A DNA stretch of 47,340 nt from a virus, in the IMG/VR virus record IMGVR_UViG_3300025568_000006, positions 1 through 47,340 of that record, one strand, 5' to 3'. The stretch's first letter is position 1; each line of letters opens with the position of its first letter. The translations under genes were made by a program, and so were the position numbers. Of the stretch, positions 33,034-41,052 are shown piece after piece. A model generated the notes under the pieces. The model worked only from the letters and a program-made list of their open reading frames with translations. It was not told where the DNA came from and ran no database searches.

Positions 33034-33866
33034 AACGGATCGCCGTACTAGGTTGTGGCCCGAGCGGACTGCTGGCTGCGCATGCGGCTAAGAAGCTGGG
33101 GCAGGACGTAACGGTATTGTCGGTGAAAGAGCGCAGCCCGATCTTGGGAGGGCAGTACCTCCACATTGAGATCCCGGGGATAACGGGTGAGGCATCCAAC
33201 GTTACCTACATCAAGATTGGCGACACCAGAGGCTACAGCCAAAAGGTCTACGGCAAGCCGGACGTGCCCTGCTTCCGCTTTCCGGCGGGCGAATACCCAG
33301 CCTGGTCTCTGACCGAGGCGTATGGGAACCTCTGGGATATCTGGTCTGACAAGATCGAGCATTGCTGCGTCGGACCTGATGATGTCGAGCAGCTGTGCGG
33401 GGAGTACGATTTAGTGTTGAGTACGATCCCGCGCGACATCCTCTGCTACCGCAGCGAACATCCGTTTGAGCGGCAACTCATCCGGGTCGCTCAGGGCGGG
33501 ACGCTTATCAACCCGCACGTCGAGAATGTCGTCCTCTACAGCGGGCGTCCGCGCGACAGCTGGTACCGTACCAGCAACTTGTTCGGGCATCACACCACCG
33601 AGTGGAGCGAGGCTAGCATCGAGAGCGTAGACAACACGGAGTTGTTCGACCTGTTCGACATGCCGCCTAACGAAGATGAAGCCCGCCAGGAGATCTGGCT
33701 CATGGGAGGGTTCAAGCCGTTGCGACACGGCTGCGACTGCCATGACGAGCATGACAACCTAGTTTGGCTCGGACGGTTCGGGCAGTGGTCGCATGGCGTG
33801 TTGGTGTCCGATGCTTTCGAGCAAGCGCAACAGGCGATCAAGGAGGCGGAGCAATGGGACCGCTAA
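33030..33866 (+). CDS. FAD-dependent oxidoreductase
   Basis: ATG 33030 overlaps the previous stop by four bases (ATGA). The 278-residue protein opens with a Rossmann motif KRIAVLGCGPSGLLAAHAAK (GxGPSG) and an acidic end of the second strand, then GGQYLHIEIPG and a late segment WLGRFGQWSHGVLVSDAF that fits the second FAD-binding motif. Cysteines HGCDCHDEH lie near the C-terminus. The substrate is unknown; in this neighbourhood nucleotide or DNA base chemistry is a possibility, unproven. Confidence 0.75.
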   Translation: MKRIAVLGCGPSGLLAAHAAKKLGQDVTVLSVKERSPILGGQYLHIEIPGITGEASNVTYIKIGDTRGYSQKVYGKPDVPCFRFPAGEYPAWSLTEAYGNLWDIWSDKIEHCCVGPDDVEQLCGEYDLVLSTIPRDILCYRSEHPFERQLIRVAQGGTLINPHVENVVLYSGRPRDSWYRTSNLFGHHTTEWSEASIESVDNTELFDLFDMPPNEDEARQEIWLMGGFKPLRHGCDCHDEHDNLVWLGRFGQWSHGVLVSDAFEQAQQAIKEAEQWDR

Positions 33867-34189
33867 GAGGCGGAGCAGAGCCACCCACTTCTGACGAACT
33901 GGAGCGCTCGAACCGCGAGCACATGGAAGTTCTCGACATGGCGATGGAGGTCTACAAAGAGCGCAACGCTCGCTACGGCGACGCTTGGAGGCGGAGCGGT
34001 TGGCGCGGCACGCTCACCGACCTGCGCCGGAAGATCGAGCGGGCGTGGAGCTTCCTGTGGCACGCCGAGCCGGGAGACGGGGATGAGCAGCCCGACATAG
34101 ATGATCTGGTGGACATCATCAACTACGCGGCGTTTTCCATCCGAGCCATCAAAGAGAAGAACCGCGACGGTTACGGCGGCTGGTGGTGA
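33854..34189 (+). CDS. DUF1599/MazG-like protein
   Basis: ATG 33854 follows a AAGGAGG site at 33840-33846 and overlaps the previous gene. The 111-residue protein has YKERNARYGDAWRRSGW and DDLVDIINYAAFSIRAIKEK, the patterns of the DUF1599 group, related to all-alpha NTP pyrophosphatases and labelled in some databases as nucleotide-modification associated. It is adjacent to the oxidoreductase. A MazG-like hydrolysis of modified nucleotides is a reasonable inference. Confidence 0.7.
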   Translation: MGPLRGGAEPPTSDELERSNREHMEVLDMAMEVYKERNARYGDAWRRSGWRGTLTDLRRKIERAWSFLWHAEPGDGDEQPDIDDLVDIINYAAFSIRAIKEKNRDGYGGWW

Positions 34190-34197
34190 CATCAAGA

Positions 34198-34425
34198 ATG
34201 ACTGACAAGATGGCGGAATTGTTCGACCGACGTAAGGCTTGGAAGGCGCTCGAATGGGTGCAAGAGATGTCGCATGGTAGTGCCGAGCAGTTTTACGCTA
34301 GCGACTATTTGACTTGTCGCGTAGCGGGGATGGAGAAACCGGCGGTAGTCGAGTACGGCCTACCCGCCAAAGTTGCCGAGGCAATCCGCGACCAGATTGA
34401 CCAAAGGCTACCCGAGGATGTCTGA
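34198..34425 (+). CDS. Small hypothetical protein (75 aa)
   Basis: ATG 34198 starts MTDKMAELFDRRKAWKALEW and the product ends RDQIDQRLPEDV after a small beta region (TCRVAGMEKPAVVEYGLP). GTG 34183 is in frame but lacks a site. The 3' end overlaps the start of the polymerase gene. No family recognised. Confidence 0.6.
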   Translation: MTDKMAELFDRRKAWKALEWVQEMSHGSAEQFYASDYLTCRVAGMEKPAVVEYGLPAKVAEAIRDQIDQRLPEDV

Positions 34426-37400
34426 AAACACCGGACAAGGCAGCAGCGGTAGCTGGCGTGACGACTCGGTGGATACCGCCCATGAGTCCAAGAAGCACAA
34501 ACGAGGAGCGCGTGGCACCGATGACATGGCTTCGCTCAAGGCGTTCGAGTCGAAGCAGCGCAAGCATGTCGAGTTCCAGCCCTTGGGCGTTCGGGCGCGG
34601 AAGCGCCAAGAAGCCGCAGCCCGTCTACACGGGGCGCTCAAGCCGATGCGGTTCGTATCGCTCCACCATCACAGCACGTTCTCATTCCTAGACGGGTTCC
34701 AGATGCCGGAGTCGCATGTGCGACGCGCTACCGAGATCAACATGGGTGCGCTTGCGATGACCGAGCATGGCAACATCTTCAGCCATGTCAAGCTAGAGAA
34801 GGCCGCGCAGGAGCAGGGCGTCAAACCGATCTTCGGCTGCGAGTTCTACATGGGCTGGACCGATGAGAAGCGCCGCCACCAGAAGAAGAACCACCTGACT
34901 GTCATCGCCAAGAACGCGACAGGCTACATGAACCTGCTCGCATTGACTACCCGTAGTTGGAGAGAGGGGTTCTATTATGAGCCGACCGTCGATTGGAACT
35001 GGCTGGTTGAGCATCGAGAGGGACTCGTCATCCTCAGTGGCTGTCAAGGTTCAGCCCTTTTCACGGCTGCTGTTGGCGGTAAGCACGTTGCCCCTGAGGA
35101 AGCAGGATTCAAGCGAGCACTGCGTGTTGCGCGTTGGTTCACCGAGCGGTTTGATGATTTCTATATCGAGGTCCAAGCCTTCCCAGAGCTTGAGTCAACT
35201 TGGCTTGCAAATCCGATCCTCGCCACTGTTGCAAAGCGAGTCCGCCGACCTCTTGTTGCCACGCTCGATATTCACTATACGGCTCCTGAGGAGGCGGAGA
35301 TCCAAAAGATCCTCCACAACGTCCGACCAGGCGAGAGCCGGACCCTAGAGGAGCAGGAGCAGGATTGGGGTTACGACGTACCCCTGGCCCATCCGCCCAC
35401 CGACATGGCCGTGTATAGGCGCTTACGGGGTACGGGCTTGTCGAAGAAGCAGGCCATCGAGGCCATCGTTAGCACCGAGGAGATCGCGCAAGAATGCGAC
35501 GTCACCTTGCCCCGCCTACCGCAAGTCGAGTACCAGCTGCCCGAGGGCTACGACAACGTCACCGACTTTTGGCGCGACCAGCTACGTGCGGGCTGGGACT
35601 ACCGTGGCTGTCGCGATATGCCTCTTGATGAGATCGAGCGATACAAGGTGCAGCTCAAAAAGGAGATGGAGGTAATCGAGGCGAAGGGGTATGAGAACTA
35701 CTTCATGATTGTCCAAGATGGGATCGTCTTCGCTAAGGACGAACAGATCCCCGTTGGTCCGGCGCGCGGGTCGGCTGCGGCTTCCCTCGCCTGCTGGCTG
35801 CTGCGGATCACTGAGGTCAACCCGATGGACTTTGACAACCTGGTATTCGAGCGGTTCATCGACTGGAGCCGCGAGGATATGCCGGACATCGACATCGACT
35901 TTGCCACCTACGGGCGGCAGAGGGTCCGTGAGTTTTACGTCAACAAATACGGCGAGGACTGCGTGTCGAACATTGGAACCTTCACGATGTATAAGTCAAA
36001 GCTTGCGCTGAAGGATGCGGGCAGGGTTCATAAAGTTCCTACCAAGGATATCGAGACGATCAAGGAGTTGCTGCTGGAGCGGTCGAGCGGCGACCTGCGA
36101 GCTAGCGCGACCATCGAGGATACTGTTGATCAGTTCGACGCGGCCTATGATGCGGTGAAGCGGAACCCCGGCCTTGTCTACGCGATGGACCTGGAGGGCA
36201 ACGCCAAGGGGTTCGGAGTACATGCGGCGGGCCTTGTGATTAGCTCGGAACCGATCACCAATGTGACGGCTCTGCTAGAACGCGAGATCAAGGGTGAGAC
36301 CAAGCAGGTGATCGCCATGGATAAGTATGACGCCGAGCGACAGGGGTTGGAGAAGCTTGATTTCCTCTCGCTGTCTACGATGGACGTGATCGCAGACGCC
36401 CTCAACACCTTAGATATGAGCCTTGAGGAACTTTACGAACTACCGCTAGACATCCCAGAGGTAATCCAAGGGTTCAGAGAGAACGATGTGGTCGGGATTT
36501 TCCAGTTCGATGGCCGCGCCACTCGCATCGTAAACGGCGCGCTCAAACCAGACAACTTCCATGAGTTAGTCTGCGTCAACGCCCTGTCGCGACCCGGCCC
36601 GCTCCACAACGGAGCGGTCCAGGGCTACGTCGGCGCGAAGTTCGGCGACAGTCGTAGCGACATGATCCACCCGGCGCTCGACTTAATCACCGAAGATACG
36701 AAATATCAGATCATCTTCCAGGAGCAGATCCTCCGCATCGTGTCGATCATCGGCGGCTTCGACTGGACCAGCGCCGCGTACATCAGGAAGATCATCAGCA
36801 AGAAGCTTGGCGAGCAAGAGTTCAACCGTCAGTGGGACGAGTTTCGTAAGGGCGCTCTCACCGTCCATGAGCGTTTGGATGTCCCGCCGATGGATGAAGA
36901 GACCGCCAAGCTGATCTGGGGAATGTGTATCACGGCGGGTGCTTACGCCTTCAACGCAGCCCACAGCACTGCGTACAGCAAGATCGCCTACTGGTGCATG
37001 TGGCTCAAGCGTTTGTACCCGGCGGCTTTCTATTCTTCCTCGCTGGCGAAGCTAAAAAACGATGACAAGATCGAAGCTCTTCGACGGGATAGTGTCAAGC
37101 ATGGTATCAGCCTCAAGCCGCCGTCTCTAAACGCTGGCGTGGATTGGAGCGTCGTCTTTGACCGCGACCGTCCTAACCGCCGGCAAGCGGTAAAGGAATC
37201 AAAAGAGGTCCGAGCGGGCCTGCGGCAGATACCCGGTATCGCCGAGAAGTCTGCTCTCAAAATTCTCGAATACGGGCCGTACCAGCGCTGGGAAGATCTC
37301 ACGGCTGTGCCTGGAGTCGGACCCAAGACGGTTGAAAGGATCACCGAGTTCGTGAATCAAGCCGATCCTTTCGACATCTACAAGCTCGCGGAAAATCTAG

Positions 37401-37846
37401 AGGCTATGCGCGCCACGCTCGCTGGCGGGATAGACTCGGCACAGGGGCGACTACCCCTACCTACGCATACCGCTGACGAGATCTTCGACGCCGATGGAGG
37501 GTCGCGAATCACCTTCCTGGGACAGCCGACCCATCGCAACCTGCGCGACATATTCGAGTCCAATAGGGCTAAGACCGGCAAAGCGCTCGACAAGTCAGAA
37601 GTAAAGGACGCAGACTACAGCGAATGGGTCGTCATCACTTGCCGCGACGCTGATGATCTGGCGTCGTTTGTCGTGCCGCGCAAGAAGTATCCTCGTTTCA
37701 AAGAGATGATCTGGAAAATGGAGTTGGGTAGTAACGATCTTCTTCTATGCTCAGGGCGGAAGGGCAAGATGAAGGGCACGCTTGGCGAACGGTCCGGCAT
37801 AATTTTCGTGGACAAAATGTGGGTCTTGGAGGTAGACAATGCCTGA
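34418..37846 (+). CDS. dnaE: DNA polymerase III alpha subunit, DnaE type
   Basis: From ATG 34418 the 1142-residue protein follows a 70-residue disordered leader with a PHP domain (RFVSLHHHSTFSFLDG, ALAMTEHGNIF) and the C-family catalytic centre PDIDIDF in the palm, with downstream GSAAASLACWLLRITEVN as its approach. Further helices, YAFNAAHSTAYSKIAYW, a helix-hairpin-helix near PGVGPKTVERI and a C-terminal OB-like domain complete the usual order. PHP histidines appear present, so proofreading may be intact. It should replicate the phage genome independently of the host polymerase. Confidence 0.95.
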   Translation: MSENTGQGSSGSWRDDSVDTAHESKKHKRGARGTDDMASLKAFESKQRKHVEFQPLGVRARKRQEAAARLHGALKPMRFVSLHHHSTFSFLDGFQMPESHVRRATEINMGALAMTEHGNIFSHVKLEKAAQEQGVKPIFGCEFYMGWTDEKRRHQKKNHLTVIAKNATGYMNLLALTTRSWREGFYYEPTVDWNWLVEHREGLVILSGCQGSALFTAAVGGKHVAPEEAGFKRALRVARWFTERFDDFYIEVQAFPELESTWLANPILATVAKRVRRPLVATLDIHYTAPEEAEIQKILHNVRPGESRTLEEQEQDWGYDVPLAHPPTDMAVYRRLRGTGLSKKQAIEAIVSTEEIAQECDVTLPRLPQVEYQLPEGYDNVTDFWRDQLRAGWDYRGCRDMPLDEIERYKVQLKKEMEVIEAKGYENYFMIVQDGIVFAKDEQIPVGPARGSAAASLACWLLRITEVNPMDFDNLVFERFIDWSREDMPDIDIDFATYGRQRVREFYVNKYGEDCVSNIGTFTMYKSKLALKDAGRVHKVPTKDIETIKELLLERSSGDLRASATIEDTVDQFDAAYDAVKRNPGLVYAMDLEGNAKGFGVHAAGLVISSEPITNVTALLEREIKGETKQVIAMDKYDAERQGLEKLDFLSLSTMDVIADALNTLDMSLEELYELPLDIPEVIQGFRENDVVGIFQFDGRATRIVNGALKPDNFHELVCVNALSRPGPLHNGAVQGYVGAKFGDSRSDMIHPALDLITEDTKYQIIFQEQILRIVSIIGGFDWTSAAYIRKIISKKLGEQEFNRQWDEFRKGALTVHERLDVPPMDEETAKLIWGMCITAGAYAFNAAHSTAYSKIAYWCMWLKRLYPAAFYSSSLAKLKNDDKIEALRRDSVKHGISLKPPSLNAGVDWSVVFDRDRPNRRQAVKESKEVRAGLRQIPGIAEKSALKILEYGPYQRWEDLTAVPGVGPKTVERITEFVNQADPFDIYKLAENLEAMRATLAGGIDSAQGRLPLPTHTADEIFDADGGSRITFLGQPTHRNLRDIFESNRAKTGKALDKSEVKDADYSEWVVITCRDADDLASFVVPRKKYPRFKEMIWKMELGSNDLLLCSGRKGKMKGTLGERSGIIFVDKMWVLEVDNA

Positions 37847-37973
37847 ACTGAAGCACGAGAACTTTACTTATCCGCCGAATCAGATTGACAAATGGGGAGC
37901 CGTGAAAGGCTGCACCTGTAAAGCCTGTGAAGCTCACCGCCAAAATAAAATGAAGGAGCATAACTATGTCTGA
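37839..37973 (+). CDS. Small zinc-ribbon-like protein (44 aa)
   Basis: ATG 37839 has a GGAGG site at 37829-37833, overlaps the polymerase stop, and opens a 44-residue frame containing CTCKACEAH, two CxxC-like pairs able to bind metal. The frame ends TGA 37971-37973 by reading past the ATG of the next gene (37966) in another frame. This small ORF was too short for common cutoffs but fits the packing. Confidence 0.55.
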   Translation: MPELKHENFTYPPNQIDKWGAVKGCTCKACEAHRQNKMKEHNYV

Positions 37974-38841
37974 CGACAGGAAAACCGGAACCGACATCGA
38001 GGCGTGGGCTGATGAGGCCATGTTCTCGGCGGAGCCAATCGACCAGGCTGGTCCGAAGGTCTACATCATCAACGCTACGCCGGACCCGCTCGGCTCGATA
38101 GCAGCGGCCAACGCGATCTATGAAGGCAAGGTGCTGAGAAGCCGCAGCCGCGTGACCGATGAGATGCGGCAGTACGCCTGGGAGCAGGTCGGCAAGACCC
38201 ATCTCAAGGCACCACTGGAGTTCATCGACATCCACTTCCTGATCGAGGGCGTGACGCGAGCGTTTACGCACCAGATGGTCAGGCAACGCACGGCTGTGTA
38301 TGCCCAGGAGAGCATGCGCTTCGCGGTCAAGGCCGACATGGTCGAGGAGATCGACCTGCCGCCGACGATCCGTAAAGGGTCGATGGAGGCAGGCGTGTGG
38401 GAGCAGGCTGTCGAAGCCGTACAGCAGGCCTACAGCTACCTAGTCGCGAACGGGGTACCCGCCGAGGACGCGCGCGGCCTAGCTCCGCATGCGGTTAGGA
38501 CGAGGCTCCACTACAAGACCAACCTCAAGAACCTGATCGACCAGGCAGGCAACCGTCTGTGTACTCAGGCTCAGTTCGAGTGGCGCTGGGTCTGGGCGAG
38601 GATTCTGGAGGCCATGCGGAACTGCTGCCCGGATAACTGGCAGTGGAGGCTGATTGCCGAAAGCGAGGAGTTCCGGCCTGTGTGCTACGCGCAGGGCAGC
38701 TGCCCTTGGGGCGGCGACATCGACCGGCCTTGCAAAATCCGTGATCGCGTTGAAGAGGGTCGCTGGAATGAGATAGACATCCGTGAGTGGCTGCTCGATC
38801 CGAACGCGGCGCGTCCCGAGAAGGGGCGGACCAGTGCTTAG
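37966..38841 (+). CDS. thyX: Flavin-dependent thymidylate synthase ThyX
   Basis: The ATG follows the caaaataaaa leader and AAGGAGC. The 291-residue protein contains the ThyX signature as RQR at 106-108 then seven residues and Ser 116, a variant of the usual RHR-x7-S. Other family marks are the upstream LEFIDIHFLIEGVTRAFTHQ and LHYKTNLKNLIDQAGNRL. ThyX makes dTMP from dUMP using folate and FAD. Supplying thymidine matches the presence of the phage polymerase and MazG-like proteins. Confidence 0.93.
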   Translation: MSDDRKTGTDIEAWADEAMFSAEPIDQAGPKVYIINATPDPLGSIAAANAIYEGKVLRSRSRVTDEMRQYAWEQVGKTHLKAPLEFIDIHFLIEGVTRAFTHQMVRQRTAVYAQESMRFAVKADMVEEIDLPPTIRKGSMEAGVWEQAVEAVQQAYSYLVANGVPAEDARGLAPHAVRTRLHYKTNLKNLIDQAGNRLCTQAQFEWRWVWARILEAMRNCCPDNWQWRLIAESEEFRPVCYAQGSCPWGGDIDRPCKIRDRVEEGRWNEIDIREWLLDPNAARPEKGRTSA

Positions 38842-38845
38842 GAAG

Positions 38846-38980
38846 ATGGGGCGGGGTAGGCGGCGCAAGCGTGACAGGTTTGTGCCGCCGCCCAAGCCAG
38901 GGCCGCGCTACATGTCTAGCCCTAGCGGTTTCATATTTGACCGCACAGACCCTAAAGGCCGTGGCAAACTCCCCCGCTAA
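38846..38980 (+). CDS. Small basic hypothetical protein (44 aa)
   Basis: ATG 38846 starts MGRGRRRKRDRFVPPPKPGP and the product ends with FDRTDPKGRGKLPR; a GTG at 38834 is also in frame and overlaps the ThyX stop. The protein is Arg/Pro-rich with one short hydrophobic stretch. The end overlaps the next gene by 20 bases. No family recognised. Confidence 0.5.
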   Translation: MGRGRRRKRDRFVPPPKPGPRYMSSPSGFIFDRTDPKGRGKLPR

Positions 38981-39152
38981 AAACCGGATGCGGGTCGCTA
39001 TCGACAGGGCGATAGCTGAGCCAAGCGCGGAAGAGGGCTGGGCCAAGATGCTCAAAGGTGTTGACGACATCTACCACGCTGTAGCGCTAGGGCGTTCCTG
39101 GAAGAACGATCATGCTCACGACTACATATGGGTCAAACAGAAGGAGCTATAG
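38961..39152 (+). CDS. Small hypothetical protein (63 aa)
   Basis: GTG 38961 has TAAAGG nearby (38953-38958) and gives VANSPAKNRMRVAIDRAIAE; ATG 38988 is an alternative. The C-terminal part (GWAKMLKGVDDIYHAVALGR, then HDYIWVKQKEL) resembles a small helical protein with a His/Asp-rich patch. No function assigned. Confidence 0.5.
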   Translation: MANSPAKNRMRVAIDRAIAEPSAEEGWAKMLKGVDDIYHAVALGRSWKNDHAHDYIWVKQKEL

Positions 39153-39157
39153 ATACC

Positions 39158-39400
39158 ATGGCAATTGAAGTCCAAGTGCTCGCGCAGGTGGTAGATAGCG
39201 AGCCTGAGAATCCGATGAACAACGGCATACTATTCAAGTCAGGAGTAACGACGGTAGCAGTAGCGCCAGAGGACACCAATATCGCCAACTGCTTCGCGAT
39301 AGCAAGGGCGCGTCTGGACACCATCGTCGCCGAGGTAAGCGCTGACTTGCGAGAGCAACTCAAGGTTGCTGAGGAAGGGGTGAGCAATGAAATTTCCTAA
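39158..39400 (+). CDS. Small hypothetical protein (80 aa)
   Basis: AAGGAG at 39140-39145 precedes ATG 39158. The product alternates strands and helices (IEVQVLAQVVDSEPENP, TTVAVAPEDTNIANCFAIAR) and ends SNEIS. Its end overlaps the next gene by 14 bases. No family recognised. Confidence 0.6.
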   Translation: MAIEVQVLAQVVDSEPENPMNNGILFKSGVTTVAVAPEDTNIANCFAIARARLDTIVAEVSADLREQLKVAEEGVSNEIS

Positions 39401-39596
39401 GCTTGAAATCCTGGGCTACATCTACAACCGACCGTCAGCTGAGCAAACCTTCCGCGAGGTAGTCAAGAACTACCAGAGGTACGAGGAGGACAGGCAACCC
39501 GATGAGACGTCTGCGAGGCTCAAGGTTGAACAGGTTGTAGCGACTGCGTTCAAGGAGCACGACAGGGAAAAGAAACATCTAGAAGGCAACGGTTAG
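39387..39596 (+). CDS. Small helical hypothetical protein (69 aa)
   Basis: ATG 39387 follows GAGCA and overlaps the previous gene. The 69-residue product begins MKFPKLEILGYIYNRPSAEQ and continues as a charged helix (NYQRYEEDRQPDETSARLKV). No function recognised. Confidence 0.6.
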   Translation: MKFPKLEILGYIYNRPSAEQTFREVVKNYQRYEEDRQPDETSARLKVEQVVATAFKEHDREKKHLEGNG

Positions 39597-39606
39597 CAGG
39601 GGAATT

Positions 39607-39867
39607 ATGCCAAAACAAAACGTACTAATAAGGGCAAATCGGGATCAGCTGTACTCCATGGCCGCCATCTCATCGTTCGGCGAGGGGACCGAGTTGATCA
39701 TCGACCACAAAAGCTATGACCCGAATGGCGGGACGATCCGCTTCGCCGTGTCGGTCCGCGACAACTCGCCCGAGCAGCGTCTCAAGGACCGGCACGACAA
39801 CGGGTATGCCTACTACGATGTCAACTCGGAAGGCCACGTCAAGCCGCTAAAGGAAGACGAACTATGA
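39607..39867 (+). CDS. Small hypothetical protein (86 aa)
   Basis: AGGGGAA precedes ATG 39607. The product is beta-rich (VLIRANRDQLYSMAAISSFG, GTIRFAVSVRDNSPEQRLKD) with the strand-helix pattern of a small alpha/beta domain. The next small ORF starts by overlapping its last codon. No function recognised. Confidence 0.6.
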   Translation: MPKQNVLIRANRDQLYSMAAISSFGEGTELIIDHKSYDPNGGTIRFAVSVRDNSPEQRLKDRHDNGYAYYDVNSEGHVKPLKEDEL

Positions 39868-39935
39868 AACGTGATACGAATGATGACCGGAAGCAGGGCG
39901 ATGGGAGCGGGGACCAGGAGGCCGACCGTGGCTGA
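39864..39935 (+). CDS. Tiny basic/acidic ORF (23 aa), possible translational coupler
   Basis: ATG 39864 overlaps the previous stop (ATGAAAC) and reads MKRDTNDDRKQGDGSGDQEA to a TGA at 39933-39935, which overlaps the GTG of the next gene. It looks disordered and may work mainly to carry ribosomes to the next start. Real product uncertain. Confidence 0.35.
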   Translation: MKRDTNDDRKQGDGSGDQEADRG

Positions 39936-40452
39936 GGTAGAGCGGTTCGATATCCGTACGAACACCGAACGGCACCGTGAGGAAATGGTGCGCGACGACT
40001 TAGGTGGGTGGGTCCGCTACTCCGACTACGAGCAGGCCGAGAAGCGGGGCGCTGAGATCGCCGCCAAGGCTGTAGAGGCTGAGTGGGAGAAGTGTGCGGA
40101 GGATCATGTGTCAAAGGTCGAAGCTACGAAACGTCTAAATGAGGCTATAGAGGCTGAGCGGGCGCGGTTGGCGCACGGCGGCGAACCAGACATCTCTCCC
40201 GGCGGCGTAATCGCTGCGGAGCCGGACGGCACGATCACCCTGGATGACGGAATCACGACCTGGAATCCGGCGCGAGCAACGGCCTTCCTGTGCGACCAGG
40301 CCATACAGAAAGAGCGGGAGCGGCTGCTCAACGCCTTGCGCGATGAGGCAGATAAGCGGGCTAGCGATCATCGCCCTTGGAACGAACACGATCAGGGCTT
40401 TATCGCTGCCTATCAGTATCTCGCCGCACTACAGGGAGACAACGATGCCTAG
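39928..40452 (+). CDS. Hypothetical protein (174 aa)
   Basis: AGGAGG at 39916-39922 fixes the start at GTG 39928 and not at the upstream GTG 39871. The product starts VAEVERFDIRTNTERHREEM, has a coiled-coil region (KAVEAEWEKCAEDHVSKVEA) and a short beta segment (GGVIAAEPDGTITLDDGITT) with a final helix. No enzyme motif was identified. Overlaps the start of the next gene by eight bases. Confidence 0.65.
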   Translation: MAEVERFDIRTNTERHREEMVRDDLGGWVRYSDYEQAEKRGAEIAAKAVEAEWEKCAEDHVSKVEATKRLNEAIEAERARLAHGGEPDISPGGVIAAEPDGTITLDDGITTWNPARATAFLCDQAIQKERERLLNALRDEADKRASDHRPWNEHDQGFIAAYQYLAALQGDNDA

Positions 40453-40786
40453 CCAGAGCTTGCCGGATGGGGTGGAGCGGTATCGCGCCGGAGACCACTG
40501 CTTTGTGGGCGATCCAGATGGGATGGCCGTGCTTGTAAAGGACCTCCCCAAGATCGAAGAGCAGGTACGCCAGCAGGTACGGGAGGAGTTGACAGACGCA
40601 CTCAATGGGCTTTTGCGGAGGGCGGAGCTGCATCTAGAAGCCGCTGGAGACAAGACCGAAGAGGATCGCGCCTGGCTGTATCGGATGTCGGGCGCAAAGG
40701 TCGCTTTCGAGGAAGCCCTCGCCACCCTCGACCGCGAGCTACCTGGCGTGCGTCCGGCGCTGTTGCCGCCAGGGGAGACCTGTTGA
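40445..40786 (+). CDS. Hypothetical protein (113 aa)
   Basis: ATG 40445 overlaps the previous gene. The product starts MPSQSLPDGVERYRAGDHCF, has a strand pair and then a long charged helix (PKIEEQVRQQVREELTDALN ...). The last residues are hydrophobic and Pro-rich. No family recognised. Confidence 0.6.
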   Translation: MPSQSLPDGVERYRAGDHCFVGDPDGMAVLVKDLPKIEEQVRQQVREELTDALNGLLRRAELHLEAAGDKTEEDRAWLYRMSGAKVAFEEALATLDRELPGVRPALLPPGETC

Positions 40787-41052
40787 TGGACGACCTACTC
40801 GCCGCAGTCAAAGAGATAAAGTCGGAGCAGAACGATGACCGTGAGATTGATCGCGTCCGCATTACCTCGCTTGCGATTGCCGGCTCCATTGTCACCATGT
40901 CATATGAGGCTGAGAAGGACGGCAAGCAGGTAGAGCGCCGCGAGCTACTTATCAGCCCTTGCGATTGGGATCGGGTGATCGAAGACCTGCCAATCGAAGT
41001 GAAGCGTTCGAGTCCGGTGTTGCTGTATGGCATCCCGGTGGTGTTCGACTGA
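40786..41052 (+). CDS. Small hypothetical protein (88 aa)
   Basis: AGGGGAG at 40771-40777 supports ATG 40786, which overlaps the previous stop (TGATG). The product starts MDDLLAAVKEIKSEQNDDRE and has a beta-hairpin region (RITSLAIAGSIVTMSYEAEK) ending SSPVLLYGIPVVFD. No family recognised. It overlaps the ATG of the next gene. Confidence 0.6.
   Translation: MDDLLAAVKEIKSEQNDDREIDRVRITSLAIAGSIVTMSYEAEKDGKQVERRELLISPCDWDRVIEDLPIEVKRSSPVLLYGIPVVFD

Noticed and set aside
34418-37846. Intein in the DNA polymerase gene
   Set aside because: Length and motif order are normal for DnaE and no splice-block motifs were seen.
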